This document shows, piece after piece, positions 33,601 to 42,620 of a stretch of 64,000 nucleotides of DNA. The stretch comes from Macrothele yani (lineage: Eukaryota; Arthropoda; Arachnida; Araneae; Macrothelidae), in contig CM077012.1 in assembly GCA_039090855.1 (NCBI GenBank), forward strand, positions 142,014,541-142,078,540, in the 5' to 3' direction. The translations under genes and the position numbers were made by a program. Below the pieces are notes generated by a model that was not told the origin of the DNA, did not search any database, and saw nothing but the letters and a program-made list of their open reading frames with translations. Every line of letters starts with the position of its first letter. The stretch's first letter is position 1.

Positions 33601-34360
33601 TCAGCTTTACTTCTCTTTATAAGTCCTCAACCCCTGCTTCCGTGTACCAGCAGCTCTTCGCACCGTTCATTTAATTCTGATTATGTTCCAGTTTTTACCG
33701 ACGGATCCAAGATGGGCGATATTGTCGGATCCGCCGCAGTCTGCGTAGATGATGTTTCTGTTACGCGGATCCCAGCTGAGGCCACGGTGTTTTCGGCGGA
33801 GATGCATGCTGTGCATCTCGCCCTTTTTCATGTTCACTGTTCAGTCGAGTTCTCACCATCGTGCTATGGTTTATACGGATTACTTAAGTGTCTTGCAGTC
33901 TTTGTCCTCTGAGGATGGCCGTGACCATCCTTTTCTCTTGGACGTGAGAAGGTTGCTTCGTTCTTTGCTGAAGGCTGGTTTTCAGGTTCACTTTTGCTGA
34001 AATCTCGGGTAACGAGTGTGCTGATGCGGCTGCTAGATCTCATTCCTCTTTGGACGTCACACCCTTGCCACGGTTTAACCAGGATTTCCGCTTTTCTGTT
34101 CGGAATCATATCAGGCGAACGTGGCATGGTCTGTGGGACAAACAGGTGCAAAATAAACTGCATCGTATTAAACCTATTCTTGGAAGTCATCATATCGCCG
34201 GTACCGTAGGGAGGAAGTTGTGCTCACACGTCTCTCCGCATTGGGCATTGTCGTTTCACTCACCGCTTTTTGCTGTGTGGAGACTTCGCCGATGTGTGAG
34301 ACGTGCCGTTGCCGACTCACTGTCACTCATCTTCTGTGCAGTTGTTTGTTTTCGTGCTGT
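30640..34360 (+). pseudogene. LINE L1a ORF2: endonuclease, reverse transcriptase, RNase H
   Basis: ORF2 nicks the target and copies the element RNA into it. The endonuclease part shows IVQWNCRGF (about 30680), CLQETK (30765), LLGDLNAHHP (31055) and WSDHFPIVL (31280). In the RT part are SIGPDGIHYN (31985), SYRPIALTRC (32150), FVDIEKAYD (32545) and YVDD (32809-32820). RNase H is visible as VFTDGSKMGD (33690) and AEMHAVHLAL (33800), followed by a cysteine segment (CETCRCRLTV, 34290). At least eight frameshifts or stops break it, and a SINE at 32233 splits the RT domain. Order and motifs fit an I/jockey-type LINE. Confidence 0.9.
32233..32446 (-). mobile_element. Complete SINE inserted in the LINE RT domain
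   Basis: Same family as 15711, reversed, with a T-run at its left end and the tRNA-like head at its right. GTTCATTTTT flanks both sides (32223-32232 and 32447-32456). Its removal rejoins NSRLVHF with LEHPHH in the RT. Confidence 0.93.
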
Positions 34361-34372
34361 TCGTTTTCACTT

Positions 34373-34571
34373 TTTTTTATTGTAGGTTTAACGAACACCG
34401 TGAGCAACCCAAAGCAGTCGCCCGTTCCTAATTTAGGGTCACTGATTCCAGGGAAGGGAGAGAGCCAGTGCCGTAAGACAAACACAATATCCATGCCTGA
34501 CCGGGTTCTGAACCCCTTTCGGACGAATGATCAGAGGCCACCGCTTAGACCACTGCGCCACCGGGGCGGCA
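34373..34571 (-). mobile_element. SINE in the LINE C-terminal region
   Basis: Reversed copy of the same SINE, flanked by GTTTTCACTT (34363-34372 and 34572-34581). It lacks some bases near the head (CCGGGTTCTGAACCC). Confidence 0.88.
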
Positions 34572-34640
34572 GTTTTCACTTCTTTCATTCTCATTTCGCC
34601 ACCAGGGCGGCAGTTTTCACTTCTTTCATTCTCATTCAAT
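34556..34640. repeat. Tandem duplication of the SINE head/target junction
   Basis: A segment of about 42 bp (CGCCACCGGGGCGGCAGTTT ... CATTCTCATT) is present twice in tandem at the SINE/LINE junction. Confidence 0.85.
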
Positions 34641-34975
34641 ATTTGTTGCTCATTCTCATTTGTTGAACGACGACACAGCTACGCTGCAGCGGCTCCTAGA
34701 TGACCACTGCAATACATTCGCCATCTTTTCATTTTTAAAGCAAATTGACTTTCTTAAATGTATCTAGTTTTTACATTTTTCTTCATTCTCATTTTTCACG
34801 TTTACCGAATCAGCCTGATTTTAAGCATTATACCACGTTTTTAACACTGTTTGATTGTCTTGTGTCTGGCGCTCTTTGGCCACACATGGCCCTTGCGCCA
34901 TAAAAATTCACCAACCAACCAGCCTATGTCAACTGCCTATCACCTCTATCTCTAATGTTTTGTCTACCAAGTGTA

Positions 34976-35810
34976 TGTAAAAAAAAAAAAAATGACAAAT
35001 GTACAACCTACGAAACAGAAAACTTGCTGTAAACCTGGAAAGCATGAATCATAATAAACAGTGGAATAAGGTAATTTAAAAAGTACTATAAAATAAATGA
35101 CAGATTCTAGTCACGACGAAAGTAGTATGTTATTATTTGAAAGTGAAGCAATGACTATTATTCTTGTTTTTTTGTTTTTTTCTTTTACCACAAATGAGGT
35201 GGTTAAGCCGAAATTTAATTTCACTTAAAATGCATGCTTTTGCTTTAGTCAATATTTCTTACTATATGGATAAACAAAAAGAACAAGAATTTTTCCTTTT
35301 GTTTAAAAAGAAGTTCAAAATTGGAACTCTGTTGCTGACTTTCATTACCCATAAAGTCATTTTCTCAGCAAATTACAGCGGGAAGTGCAGCTTTTTTTTT
35401 TTTAACTTTAATTTTAATTAAAAAAAAATTGCTTGCTCTGTTCCCTGACATGGCAATAAAAAATCTGTTCAAAAAAGAATTTCTGTTGTAATACGGGCAT
35501 AAGAAATGGAAAAAACATGCATTTCTGTGAAATTATATTTTAAAAATAGGTACTGCGTCATTCTCGCTTTGCTGTAAAAATAATTTTTCTGGTCACGGAA
35601 ATGGCACAAATTCAATCACATAGAGATCAAATACCGATTTTGAAATTTAATTTCACTTAAAAAAGGGTAAAGGCCAAAAATGCTTGATCTGATGATTGAT
35701 TTTGAAGAGATGGTTAATAACAGGAAAACATGTATTTCATGAGGAAGAATTCTTAACAAAAAAAAAACATGCATGAATAATTGGCAGTGAAACACGTAAC
35801 ACACAAAACA
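34976..35810. other. AT-rich, no recognised feature
   Basis: Long homopolymer runs and short open stretches without family resemblance. It flanks the outermost Tc1. Confidence 0.5.
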
Positions 35811-36102
35811 GAATAATTCTTGATGTCGACACATCACGCTTAAGTTACGTAAAAATTACAAGTGGTGGGACGTTTCGGTAGTGACTTCTATCTTCATCAG
35901 CCATGGAATGAAACATGTGGTATAAGCATCAGTTGTTGCCAGATTTCAAAATAGCTTTCCAAATAATAGGTATGCTAAAAGGTGCGTCTGTAATTATTAC
36001 AGGTGTTAGGAGTAAGAAAGATTTCAATGCTTTTGTGAAACGTCCCACCACTTGTAATTTGTACGTAACTTAAGCATGATATGTCGACATCAAGAATTAT
36101 TC
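35811..36102. mobile_element. Inverted-repeat element (about 290 bp, 65-bp arms)
   Basis: Arms 35811-35875 and 36038-36102 are near-identical inverted copies (GAATAATTCTTGATGTCGAC ... TGGTGGGACGTTT) with a 162-bp centre and no coding potential. Typical of a MITE or fold-back element; no clear target duplication was identified. Confidence 0.82.
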
Positions 36103-36289
36103 TAACAAAAAAAAAAACATTGTGATGCAGTGGGTTCTGTGTTCCAGGCACTTATTTCTCCCGGCAAGCACAATATTTTTGGTTCGTTTTATCCTTCAGA
36201 ATGAATGAAGCAGCCCTTAGGGAAAATACTAGGTGAGATTGTAAACATGTAAATGAATTTTAGGAAACAATTCTATTTACAGGATATAT

Positions 36290-36613
36290 TTACATTTTGA
36301 TGTTTATGTGGGTGACCATCCGCAGAATATTAAAAAACCTCCGTTTTTTTCTGCTCATAGCAACTTCAAATGTCCTTGTCATTTTCCCTCTCCTTGAGAG
36401 CCCCTCAACCATTTGGGGGTCACATTCTTGACACCTTGTGACAAATGTCATTTCAGTTCTGCCTCCAAGCATGTAAGAAGGCCTACAGAACATCACCATT
36501 GTATTCAACAATGGCTCTCTTAAACAGTCCAAACAAGCATGGCGTCGTTTAAGTAAAGTTTCACAAAATGGCCAGCAGTGTTTTATAATAATAAATTGTC
36601 CATTCTTATACAA
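36290..36613 (-). CDS. Unrecognised cysteine-rich open reading frame
   Basis: A 107-codon minus-strand frame with CWPFC, CLDC and CQEC pairs and a basic end (MSRKKRRFF). The cysteine spacing hints at a zinc-binding module, but I cannot assign a family. No clear acceptor site was identified. It could be a host exon, an old TE fragment or chance. Confidence 0.25.
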   Translation of the reverse strand: MYKNGQFIIIKHCWPFCETLLKRRHACLDCLREPLLNTMVMFCRPSYMLGGRTEMTFVTRCQECDPQMVEGLSRRGKMTRTFEVAMSRKKRRFFNILRMVTHINIKM

Positions 36614-37204
36614 TATATCTTACACTGCCATTACTTGAACATATGCACACAACAAATATCATATTCATTACTGGAATGCCAAGTTGAGTAACAATCAATT
36701 AAAATACATAAATCATATTAAATATTTATAGAGGCAGAAATCCTCACAAACATGATCACAAAAATATTGAAATTTATGAATATTAATCAGGAGACATAAA
36801 AAAGTAGGCATAACTTTGTCAGAAAAATTAAAAATACGGAAAATCGTGGAACATTCATATCTCAACTAGAATCGTGATCTTTTTCTCATTTCATGACCTT
36901 TCCATGACTGGTAGACACCTTGAAAATTTAAAGAAAACAGGGAATTTTATCTAACAATGAAAATTATATTTTATTATAAATCTAAACAAGAAAGATGACA
37001 CTGAATTTTCGGGTGTAATAAGCATGTCTTTTGAATCCGTTCTGACGCAAATTAAATTTATCAAAGCTATTCAAAGTCAATTGAACCGGTATGGAAAACA
37101 ACAGATCTGACGAAAGAAAGAAGATTTTCAATCGGGTATTTAATCCCTCAGATATTGCTGTAAACGGAATCGTGAGCTTACGAACTCTTAGAAACAGAGA
37201 TATT

Positions 37205-39160
37205 GACAAAAATAAGATGTGACTTTACGTCCCCTGGTGGGAAAACCATGCATTATTTTAGGAAGAAAGAATTCTCAAAAGGTTTTTCCATATAAGCGGT
37301 ATTGGTCGAAGAAAAAAAATTAGTCGAGTTTTCAGGAGCCCAGATTTTGCAACAAATACATCAGAAGCAGAAATTAACACTTATGACCCCTGGTGGCTAA
37401 ACCATTCTTTACCAAACATTAGAAATTATGTGAAAAATATTTTCCATCAGGTCTTGTATGCGATACAGGAAGAATTTTTCAAATCAGAGCTTTAGGAGCA
37501 GAAATAACGCAGAAAACGCAATTTACCTTTGTGCCCCCTAGCGGAAAGTCTACGATTTACTTGAAAATTTTGAATTTATAGGAAACACTATCCAACAAAG
37601 AAGGAATTTTTCAAATCGTAATCTTAGAAGTAGAGATATTGACAAAAATAAGATATACATCTACGCCCCCTGGCGTAGAAAACCACGCATTATTTCAAGA
37701 AGAAAATTTTCCTAAAAGGTTTGTCGACATTAGTAATGGTCAACAAATTTTTTTTTTCAATCTAGATTTTAGAAGCTCATATTTTGCTGCAAATACAACA
37801 GAAACGGAAATTAAGACTTACGCCACCTGGTGGCCAAACCATTTCTTACAAAAATTAGAAAATATATGCAAACGATTTCCCATCAGGAGCTGTATGCTGT
37901 TCAGAAAGAATTTTTCAAATCGGAGATTTAGAAGCAGAGATATAGGGGGAACGCAATTTACATTTACGCCCCCTAGCGGAAAGTCTGTTAATTACTTGAA
38001 AATTTTGAAATTATATGAACCACATGTCACACTAGAAACACTATCCAACAAAGAAGGAATTTTTCAAATCGGACTCCCAGAAGTAGAGATATTGACAAAA
38101 ATAAGATATACATCTACGCCTCCTGGCGTAGAAACCATGCACTATTTTAAGAAGAAAATGTTTCTAAAAGGCTTGTCGACACGATGACCGATACTAATCT
38201 ATCGTCGTTTGTTGACCGATACTACTCTATCGGTCAACAAACTACGTTTTTTTCAATCCAGGAGTTCATATTTTGCTGCAAATACAACAGAAGCGGAAAT
38301 TAAGATTTACGCCCCCTGGTGGCCAAACTACTTTTTACAAAAATTAGAAATTAAGTGCAAACGATTTCCCATCAGGAGCTGTATCCGGTGCAGAAAGATT
38401 TTTCAAATCAGAGATTTAGAAGCAGAGATATAGGGGGAAACGCAATTTACCGCTACGCTCTCTAGCGGAAAGTCTATGAATTACTTGAACATTCTGAAAT
38501 TAAATGAAAAACATGTCACACGGAAAACATTATCCAACAAAGAAGGAATTTTTCAAATCGGGCTCCTAGAAGTAGAGATATTGACAAAAATAAGATGTAC
38601 ATCTACGCCCCTGGCGGAGAAACTGTGGAATATTTTAAGAAAATACTCCGAAAAGGTTTATCGATGCGAGTGGCATCAGTCCACGAAAGAATTTTTTAAT
38701 CGACATTTTAGAAGCTCCGATTTTATGGCAAATACATTAGAAGCAAAATTTAACACTTACGCCCCTGGTGGCCAAAGTATTCTTTACCAAAAAATTTGAA
38801 ATTATATGCAAAAGATTGTCCATCAGGAGATGTATCCGCTGAAGAAAAAAATATTTCAAATCAGAGTTTTAGAAGAAGAGTTATCGGGGAAAAACGTAAT
38901 TTACTTTTACGCCTAGCGGAAAATCTATGCGTAATTTGAAAAAGTAACTATATCTAAAATACTCAGACATAAATGGAATCGAAAGATACAATTTTTTTTT
39001 CAATCGGATGTTTAGAAGCAAATATATGGAATAAAACGTATTTTTGAATTTGCCATCATCTGCATTTACGCCCTCTACCGGCGCAATTGTACATTGAAAA
39101 AAAAAACGAAATAAAGGATCATCATTTGCATATTTCAAGCTTCCCAATGCAAAAATAATT
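37205..39160. repeat. Higher-order satellite of about 150-bp monomers with CTCF-like motifs
   Basis: A CCCCTGG/CCCCTAG core recurs at about 37230, 37384, 37533, 37665, 37822, 37964, 38115, 38310, 38455, 38605, 38760, 38910 and 39068, that is every 132-195 bp. Three monomer types follow in order: A (CCCCTGGTGGCCAAACC), B (CCCCCTAGCGGAAAGTC) and C (CCCCCTGGCGTAGAAA or similar), giving an A-B-C period of about 440 bp and about four periods. Shared monomer text includes TTTTTCAAATCGG and TTTAGAAGCAGAGATA. Type A read in reverse is TGGCCACCAGGGGGCGTAA at 38310. Apparent open frames within it are by-products of the repeat. Confidence 0.92.
38207..38242. repeat. Perfect 15-bp palindrome inside the satellite
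   Basis: GTTTGTTGACCGATA at 38207-38221 and its exact inverse at 38228-38242, 6-nt centre, preceded by a partial third copy of GACCGATACTA (38186). It lengthens this one monomer spacing to 195 bp and so looks like an insertion. Confidence 0.93.
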
Positions 39161-40503
39161 TTTCAAATCGGACTGATAGTTACAGAGATCGTGGGTACAG
39201 ACGGACGGACAAACCGATAACAGAAGCACGATCTTTTTACAAAAGACGTGCTAAAACAAGAACTGTGCAGAATCTGCTAATAATTTGGAAACTACAACAT
39301 TGCTGGAGAGATTTACCCAATGTAATGGCATCAATTACTCATGTGAGCATTGGCTACAGGGATACAGTGCCTAAAAGAATTAGTGTGTCGTGCTCGCAGA
39401 AAAACTTGCTGCCCGCAATCATGAAAGCGGTAGATGGCGCTGCCATCGGATGTCACGTCGCTTTTCAGGGAGGAAGGACGACGAAAACGTACGTCTTTCT
39501 ATGACACACACCCAGCTCGTCAGTATGTGTACTGCTGGAACGATATTTTATAAGCAGATAACTTAAGTATATACAAAATAATCGACACACCTCTTTCACC
39601 CCCCCCCCCAAAAGAACGAACGGGGTGCTCAAGATTCATTAATAAGGGTATCGTAGTTTAAGTTAAGCTTTGCATTGTGCTAACGTCAACATTAATGTTA
39701 GATATTTTGGAAGTTTTAGACTCGTACATGGGTTACATTATACAAAAACACTGGAGACCAATATGCAGTTTACTATCACTGAAACATCAACTTACAGTAT
39801 AAAGTAAAAATTAAAAAAAAAAAAAAAAAGAAAATGTTTTGCCCTTCAAAACCTCACCGGAAAAAAAAAGGGGGAAATATTTTCTCAATGAGACATCGGC
39901 TTTATAATTTGCATTCCAATAATCCAATTAGGTCTTGAAATTCAGTAACCTAAAAACTTTATAAATTATTTAATAATGTACTTCATTTTTCAGCAATGAG
40001 TGACTAAATTTCTTGGTAAGAACATGGGATCAAAATAAATATTGAAACTTAATGCTTTCCATTTAGTTGGCTTTGAAAATAAGCCTTTTAATGAGTTGAA
40101 AATAGAATACAACAAATGCGATTACTATGTTTAAAATTGGTCTATTTTCTAATAATATACCAACTGTAATCCATTTATAAAAATCATTCCTAAAAAAACT
40201 TTGCCTGCGATACGATGAACAAAAACTGAATGTATATGATGACATTCTTTTAAAGAAAAATTATAACATTTTTCTTTACTTTTCTTCACCTTATAATAAT
40301 TATGTGATTAAATTTGCTATTCAAATGGGTTTGCAGTGAAGAGAGGAAAATTCTTTTGCACCTTAAGTAAAAAGTTTAATAAGGTAAAAATTAAGAAGTG
40401 GGTGTTCATGGAGTCTGTCTAAATGGGATAATTCTATGCAGTTCCTGTAAACTATTTTTACCCTTAAAAAAAAAAAAGGACATTATTAAGGTAGCATACA
40501 CAC
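39161..40503. other. AT-rich, no recognised feature
   Basis: About 1.3 kb with a C-run (39600), A-runs and no coding or repeat structure that I recognise. Confidence 0.5.
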
Positions 40504-40562
40504 AGGCGTAACGTGGGGAAGGCACAGTAGGGCATGTGCCCCCCCCCCTTAAAAATTGGAAA
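40504..40562. mobile_element. hAT-like terminal sequence
   Basis: CAGGCGTAACGTGGGG followed by a C-run of 9 to 10 resembles the ends of the hAT elements in this window (CA-start, short GC-rich end, C/G run). The partner end was not found. Confidence 0.5.
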
Positions 40563-40665
40563 AACTAATTAGTCGTTCGCCTTTTGAATGTCTTTTAAAT
40601 TTTGGAAAATAGTAGGTATGGCGTCAGGCTTGAGTAATGGTTTGTCTCGGCATGTTAGAACTTCC

Positions 40666-40923
40666 TTACCTTGAATAGTGGAACGATAATGCATCTCCAT
40701 ACAACACAACTTTCATCAAGCTTCTTATCAGCTCTGGGAATTGCCTTTCCCATTTGCTCAACATATCAGGAATTTTGGGGACAGCAAAGAGTGATATTTT
40801 ATTTTTGCAGGATTTATAGCCAGTATTACATCCCTGCACAAAACAGCTGCTTCGCCTTTTCCGTTTTCTATGTTTTTTATTATTTGTTAATACAGAATTT
40901 CCCAGTCCTTTCATAGCTGACAT
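40666..40923 (-). pseudogene. THAP-type zinc-finger exon
   Basis: On the minus strand MSAMKGLGNSV... (ATG at about 40921-40923) leads to a basic stretch and then CFVQGCNTGYKSCKN, LFAVPKIP and KWERAIPRADKK (the last after a one-base frameshift near 40745), then ESCVV. This resembles a THAP DNA-binding domain: the start with C-x4-C, then AVP and W. The closing C..H pair is damaged (CVVWRCI). A splice donor, CAAG|GTAAGG, follows at about 40663. THAP domains occur at the start of some hAT-derived proteins (THAP12 type), which fits the hAT-like end next to it. Confidence 0.6.
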
Positions 40924-41076
40924 TATTTCTCTATGATCTTATAACTGTTGCAGTCGATTTCAGTACTGTACTTAAGTTTAACCACACAGTAGGTTTAACG
41001 CGTGACCAGCGTTTCTTTCAGGACTTTTTGGCCGGGGGTGGGACCTTAGAAGGGCAAGTTTTCCATTTGCTATATA

Positions 41077-42618
41077 CACTGCTGGACAATTGCTAAGGAC
41101 GGATCATAAGCGGCTATATAGCGCATAAAAAATTAAGTGTGGTTGGATGCCAAGTGAAATAAAATAATGTCAGAATGTCAGGACATTACAAGAAAGACAA
41201 TTTATTGTGCTCTGAAATCCAGAAGGCTTTGGAACGTGTTCAAGGGACAAACAGGCCATTTTGTGCAGAATACGTAAACGTGAAAAAAATGCAATTACCC
41301 GTCCGCAGGCGTTCCGGCGTAAGATGTCAATACGGGATATGGCCACCATGGAGGACGATGCAAGATTCCACACGTCGTGTCGTGCTTTGCACAACATTAT
41401 CAAGCAGCTGTTGGGGTAATTTATCCCATTCCTCTGTCGGTGCACGGATGAGGGTGTCCTTGTTTATTGGATGGCATTGGCGACCAGCAAGACTCCTCCC
41501 CAAAGCATCCCACACATTTTCAATGGGATTCAGATCTGGAGAACGTGCTGGCCATACGAGGCGTTGAATATCCGCGCTCTCAAGACACTCCTGGACAGCG
41601 ACTGTTCGATGACATGTTGCGTTGTCGTCCACGAAAATGAATCTATCACCGACAGCACCACGGAACATGCGAACATGAGGTAGCAGAACATCATTAATGT
41701 ATCGTTGGCCAGTCATAGTCCCAGTTGGAAGCACATAGAGGGACGTAGGGCCATTGATCATGATGCCAGCCCACACCATGACACTACATGTCGGATATCG
41801 GTCCCTTTCCTGTATGTTTGCTGGAAAATATGCAGTACCACTATCACGCCTGATCAGTTGTCGTCGACAATCAGACGATAGACTGTATCTACTCTCATCT
41901 GAGAAGAGGACAGCAGACCAGTCGTTATCAGTCCAATTGCGATGTTGATGGCACCATTGCAAACGGGCGGTACGGTGACGTCTGGACAATGGGATGCACA
42001 CAACAGGACGGCGGGCGTATAGTCTTCCTTCATGCAAACGTCTGGCGACAGTTTTTCGGGAGATCCTCTTGCTAGTAGCAGCCATAAACTGATTTGCTAC
42101 CTCACTAGCTGTGCTGCGCTGGTGTTTTTTTGTTGATAGCACTATGTACCGATTTTCTGCAGGTGTCGTACTGCGAACACGACCTACCCAGTGACGTTTG
42201 CTACACTCTCCATTTGTTTGAAATGATTTCCAAAGCCTTGAAACAACACTGTGGCTGACGTCGAACTCCCTGGCAACATCTGTTATTTTTTGCCCTTCTT
42301 CAATCTTGCCAATAATACGGCCACGCGTAAAATTATCTAGGTGATGTCGGGAAGACATACTGAAAATTGCAAGTTCGTCAAATGATTCTTTCCCTTTCAA
42401 CTTTGCGTTTGAACAACAACGGTCAATACGCGTCAAATCCTTTATATCTCTTATCAGGGCTATGACGTCACGAACAAGTTCGGCAATCCAAAATTTGCAT
42501 ACGTACAACACGTCTTACTGTATCCCGCACTTATGCTAATTTCCACATTTTCCTGCCTTCCATTGTATGGTTGCTATCGTTGCTATTGTCATCCGTCCTT
42601 AGCAATTGTCCGGCAGTG
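41077..42618 (-). mobile_element. Tc1-like element 'B' (1542 bp), apparently intact
   Basis: The 28-bp terminal repeats (CACTGCTGGACAATTGC at 41077; inverted end at 42618) have one mismatch; TA at 41075-41076 and 42619-42620. It contains an uninterrupted transposase frame. Nothing is inserted in it. Confidence 0.96.
41327..42358 (-). CDS. Tc1-like transposase, uninterrupted, DD34E
   Basis: 343 codons from MSSRHHLDNFTRGR (ATG 42356-42358) to GGHIPY and TGA (41327-41329). The frame is open further upstream, but this ATG matches the start of the related copies and gives the usual family length. Residues 1-110: bipartite helix-turn-helix DNA-binding region (IIGKIEEG, DVSHSVVSRLW, GRVRSTTP). Catalytic domain: FSDESRY, FVDDNATCH and NPIENVWD, with 34 residues between second Asp and Glu. 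All catalytic residues are present. Two differences from copy 'A' may matter: WVGR in place of GGGR at the hook, and V in place of M before the second Asp pair. It acts in the nucleus on the 28-bp ends that flank it. Activity is untested. Confidence 0.93.
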   Translation of the reverse strand: MSSRHHLDNFTRGRIIGKIEEGQKITDVAREFDVSHSVVSRLWKSFQTNGECSKRHWVGRVRSTTPAENRYIVLSTKKHQRSTASEVANQFMAATSKRISRKTVARRLHEGRLYARRPVVCIPLSRRHRTARLQWCHQHRNWTDNDWSAVLFSDESRYSLSSDCRRQLIRRDSGTAYFPANIQERDRYPTCSVMVWAGIMINGPTSLYVLPTGTMTGQRYINDVLLPHVRMFRGAVGDRFIFVDDNATCHRTVAVQECLESADIQRLVWPARSPDLNPIENVWDALGRSLAGRQCHPINKDTLIRAPTEEWDKLPQQLLDNVVQSTTRRVESCIVLHGGHIPY

Positions 42619-42620
42619 TA

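Larger units (their letters stand above)
14722..34921 (+). mobile_element. LINE-1 copy 'L1a' (EN + RT + RNase H), split by a hAT and SINEs
   Basis: A non-LTR retrotransposon of the I/jockey-like, RNase H-bearing group. Near-perfect 12-bp target duplications flank it: GCCCATGTCAAC at 14710-14721 and GCCTATGTCAAC at 34922-34933. Its order is 5' UTR, ORF1 with zinc knuckles, ORF2 with AP-type endonuclease, RT and RNase H, and a 3' tail ending in ATTCACCAACCAACCA. ORF1 is interrupted by the hAT at 16450-30249. SINEs sit at 15711, 32233 and 34373. Without its inserts it is roughly 5.5-6 kb, a normal length for a complete LINE. Confidence 0.9.
13868..34973 (-). mobile_element. Outermost Tc1-like element 'E', split by a 20-kb nest
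   Basis: The left terminal repeat near 13868-13894 contains GACAAAACATTAGAGATA; the right end at about 34947-34973 is its inverted counterpart, with TA on both outer sides. The element itself is only about 0.9 kb (13868-14721 plus 34934-34973). The rest is the LINE and everything inside it. The LINE target duplication lies within the 5' untranslated part of this Tc1, only about 50 bp from its right end. Confidence 0.8.

Noticed and set aside
37639..38799. Open frames of 74-182 codons in the satellite
   Set aside because: They repeat with the monomer period and carry no family motif; a by-product of the tandem repeat.
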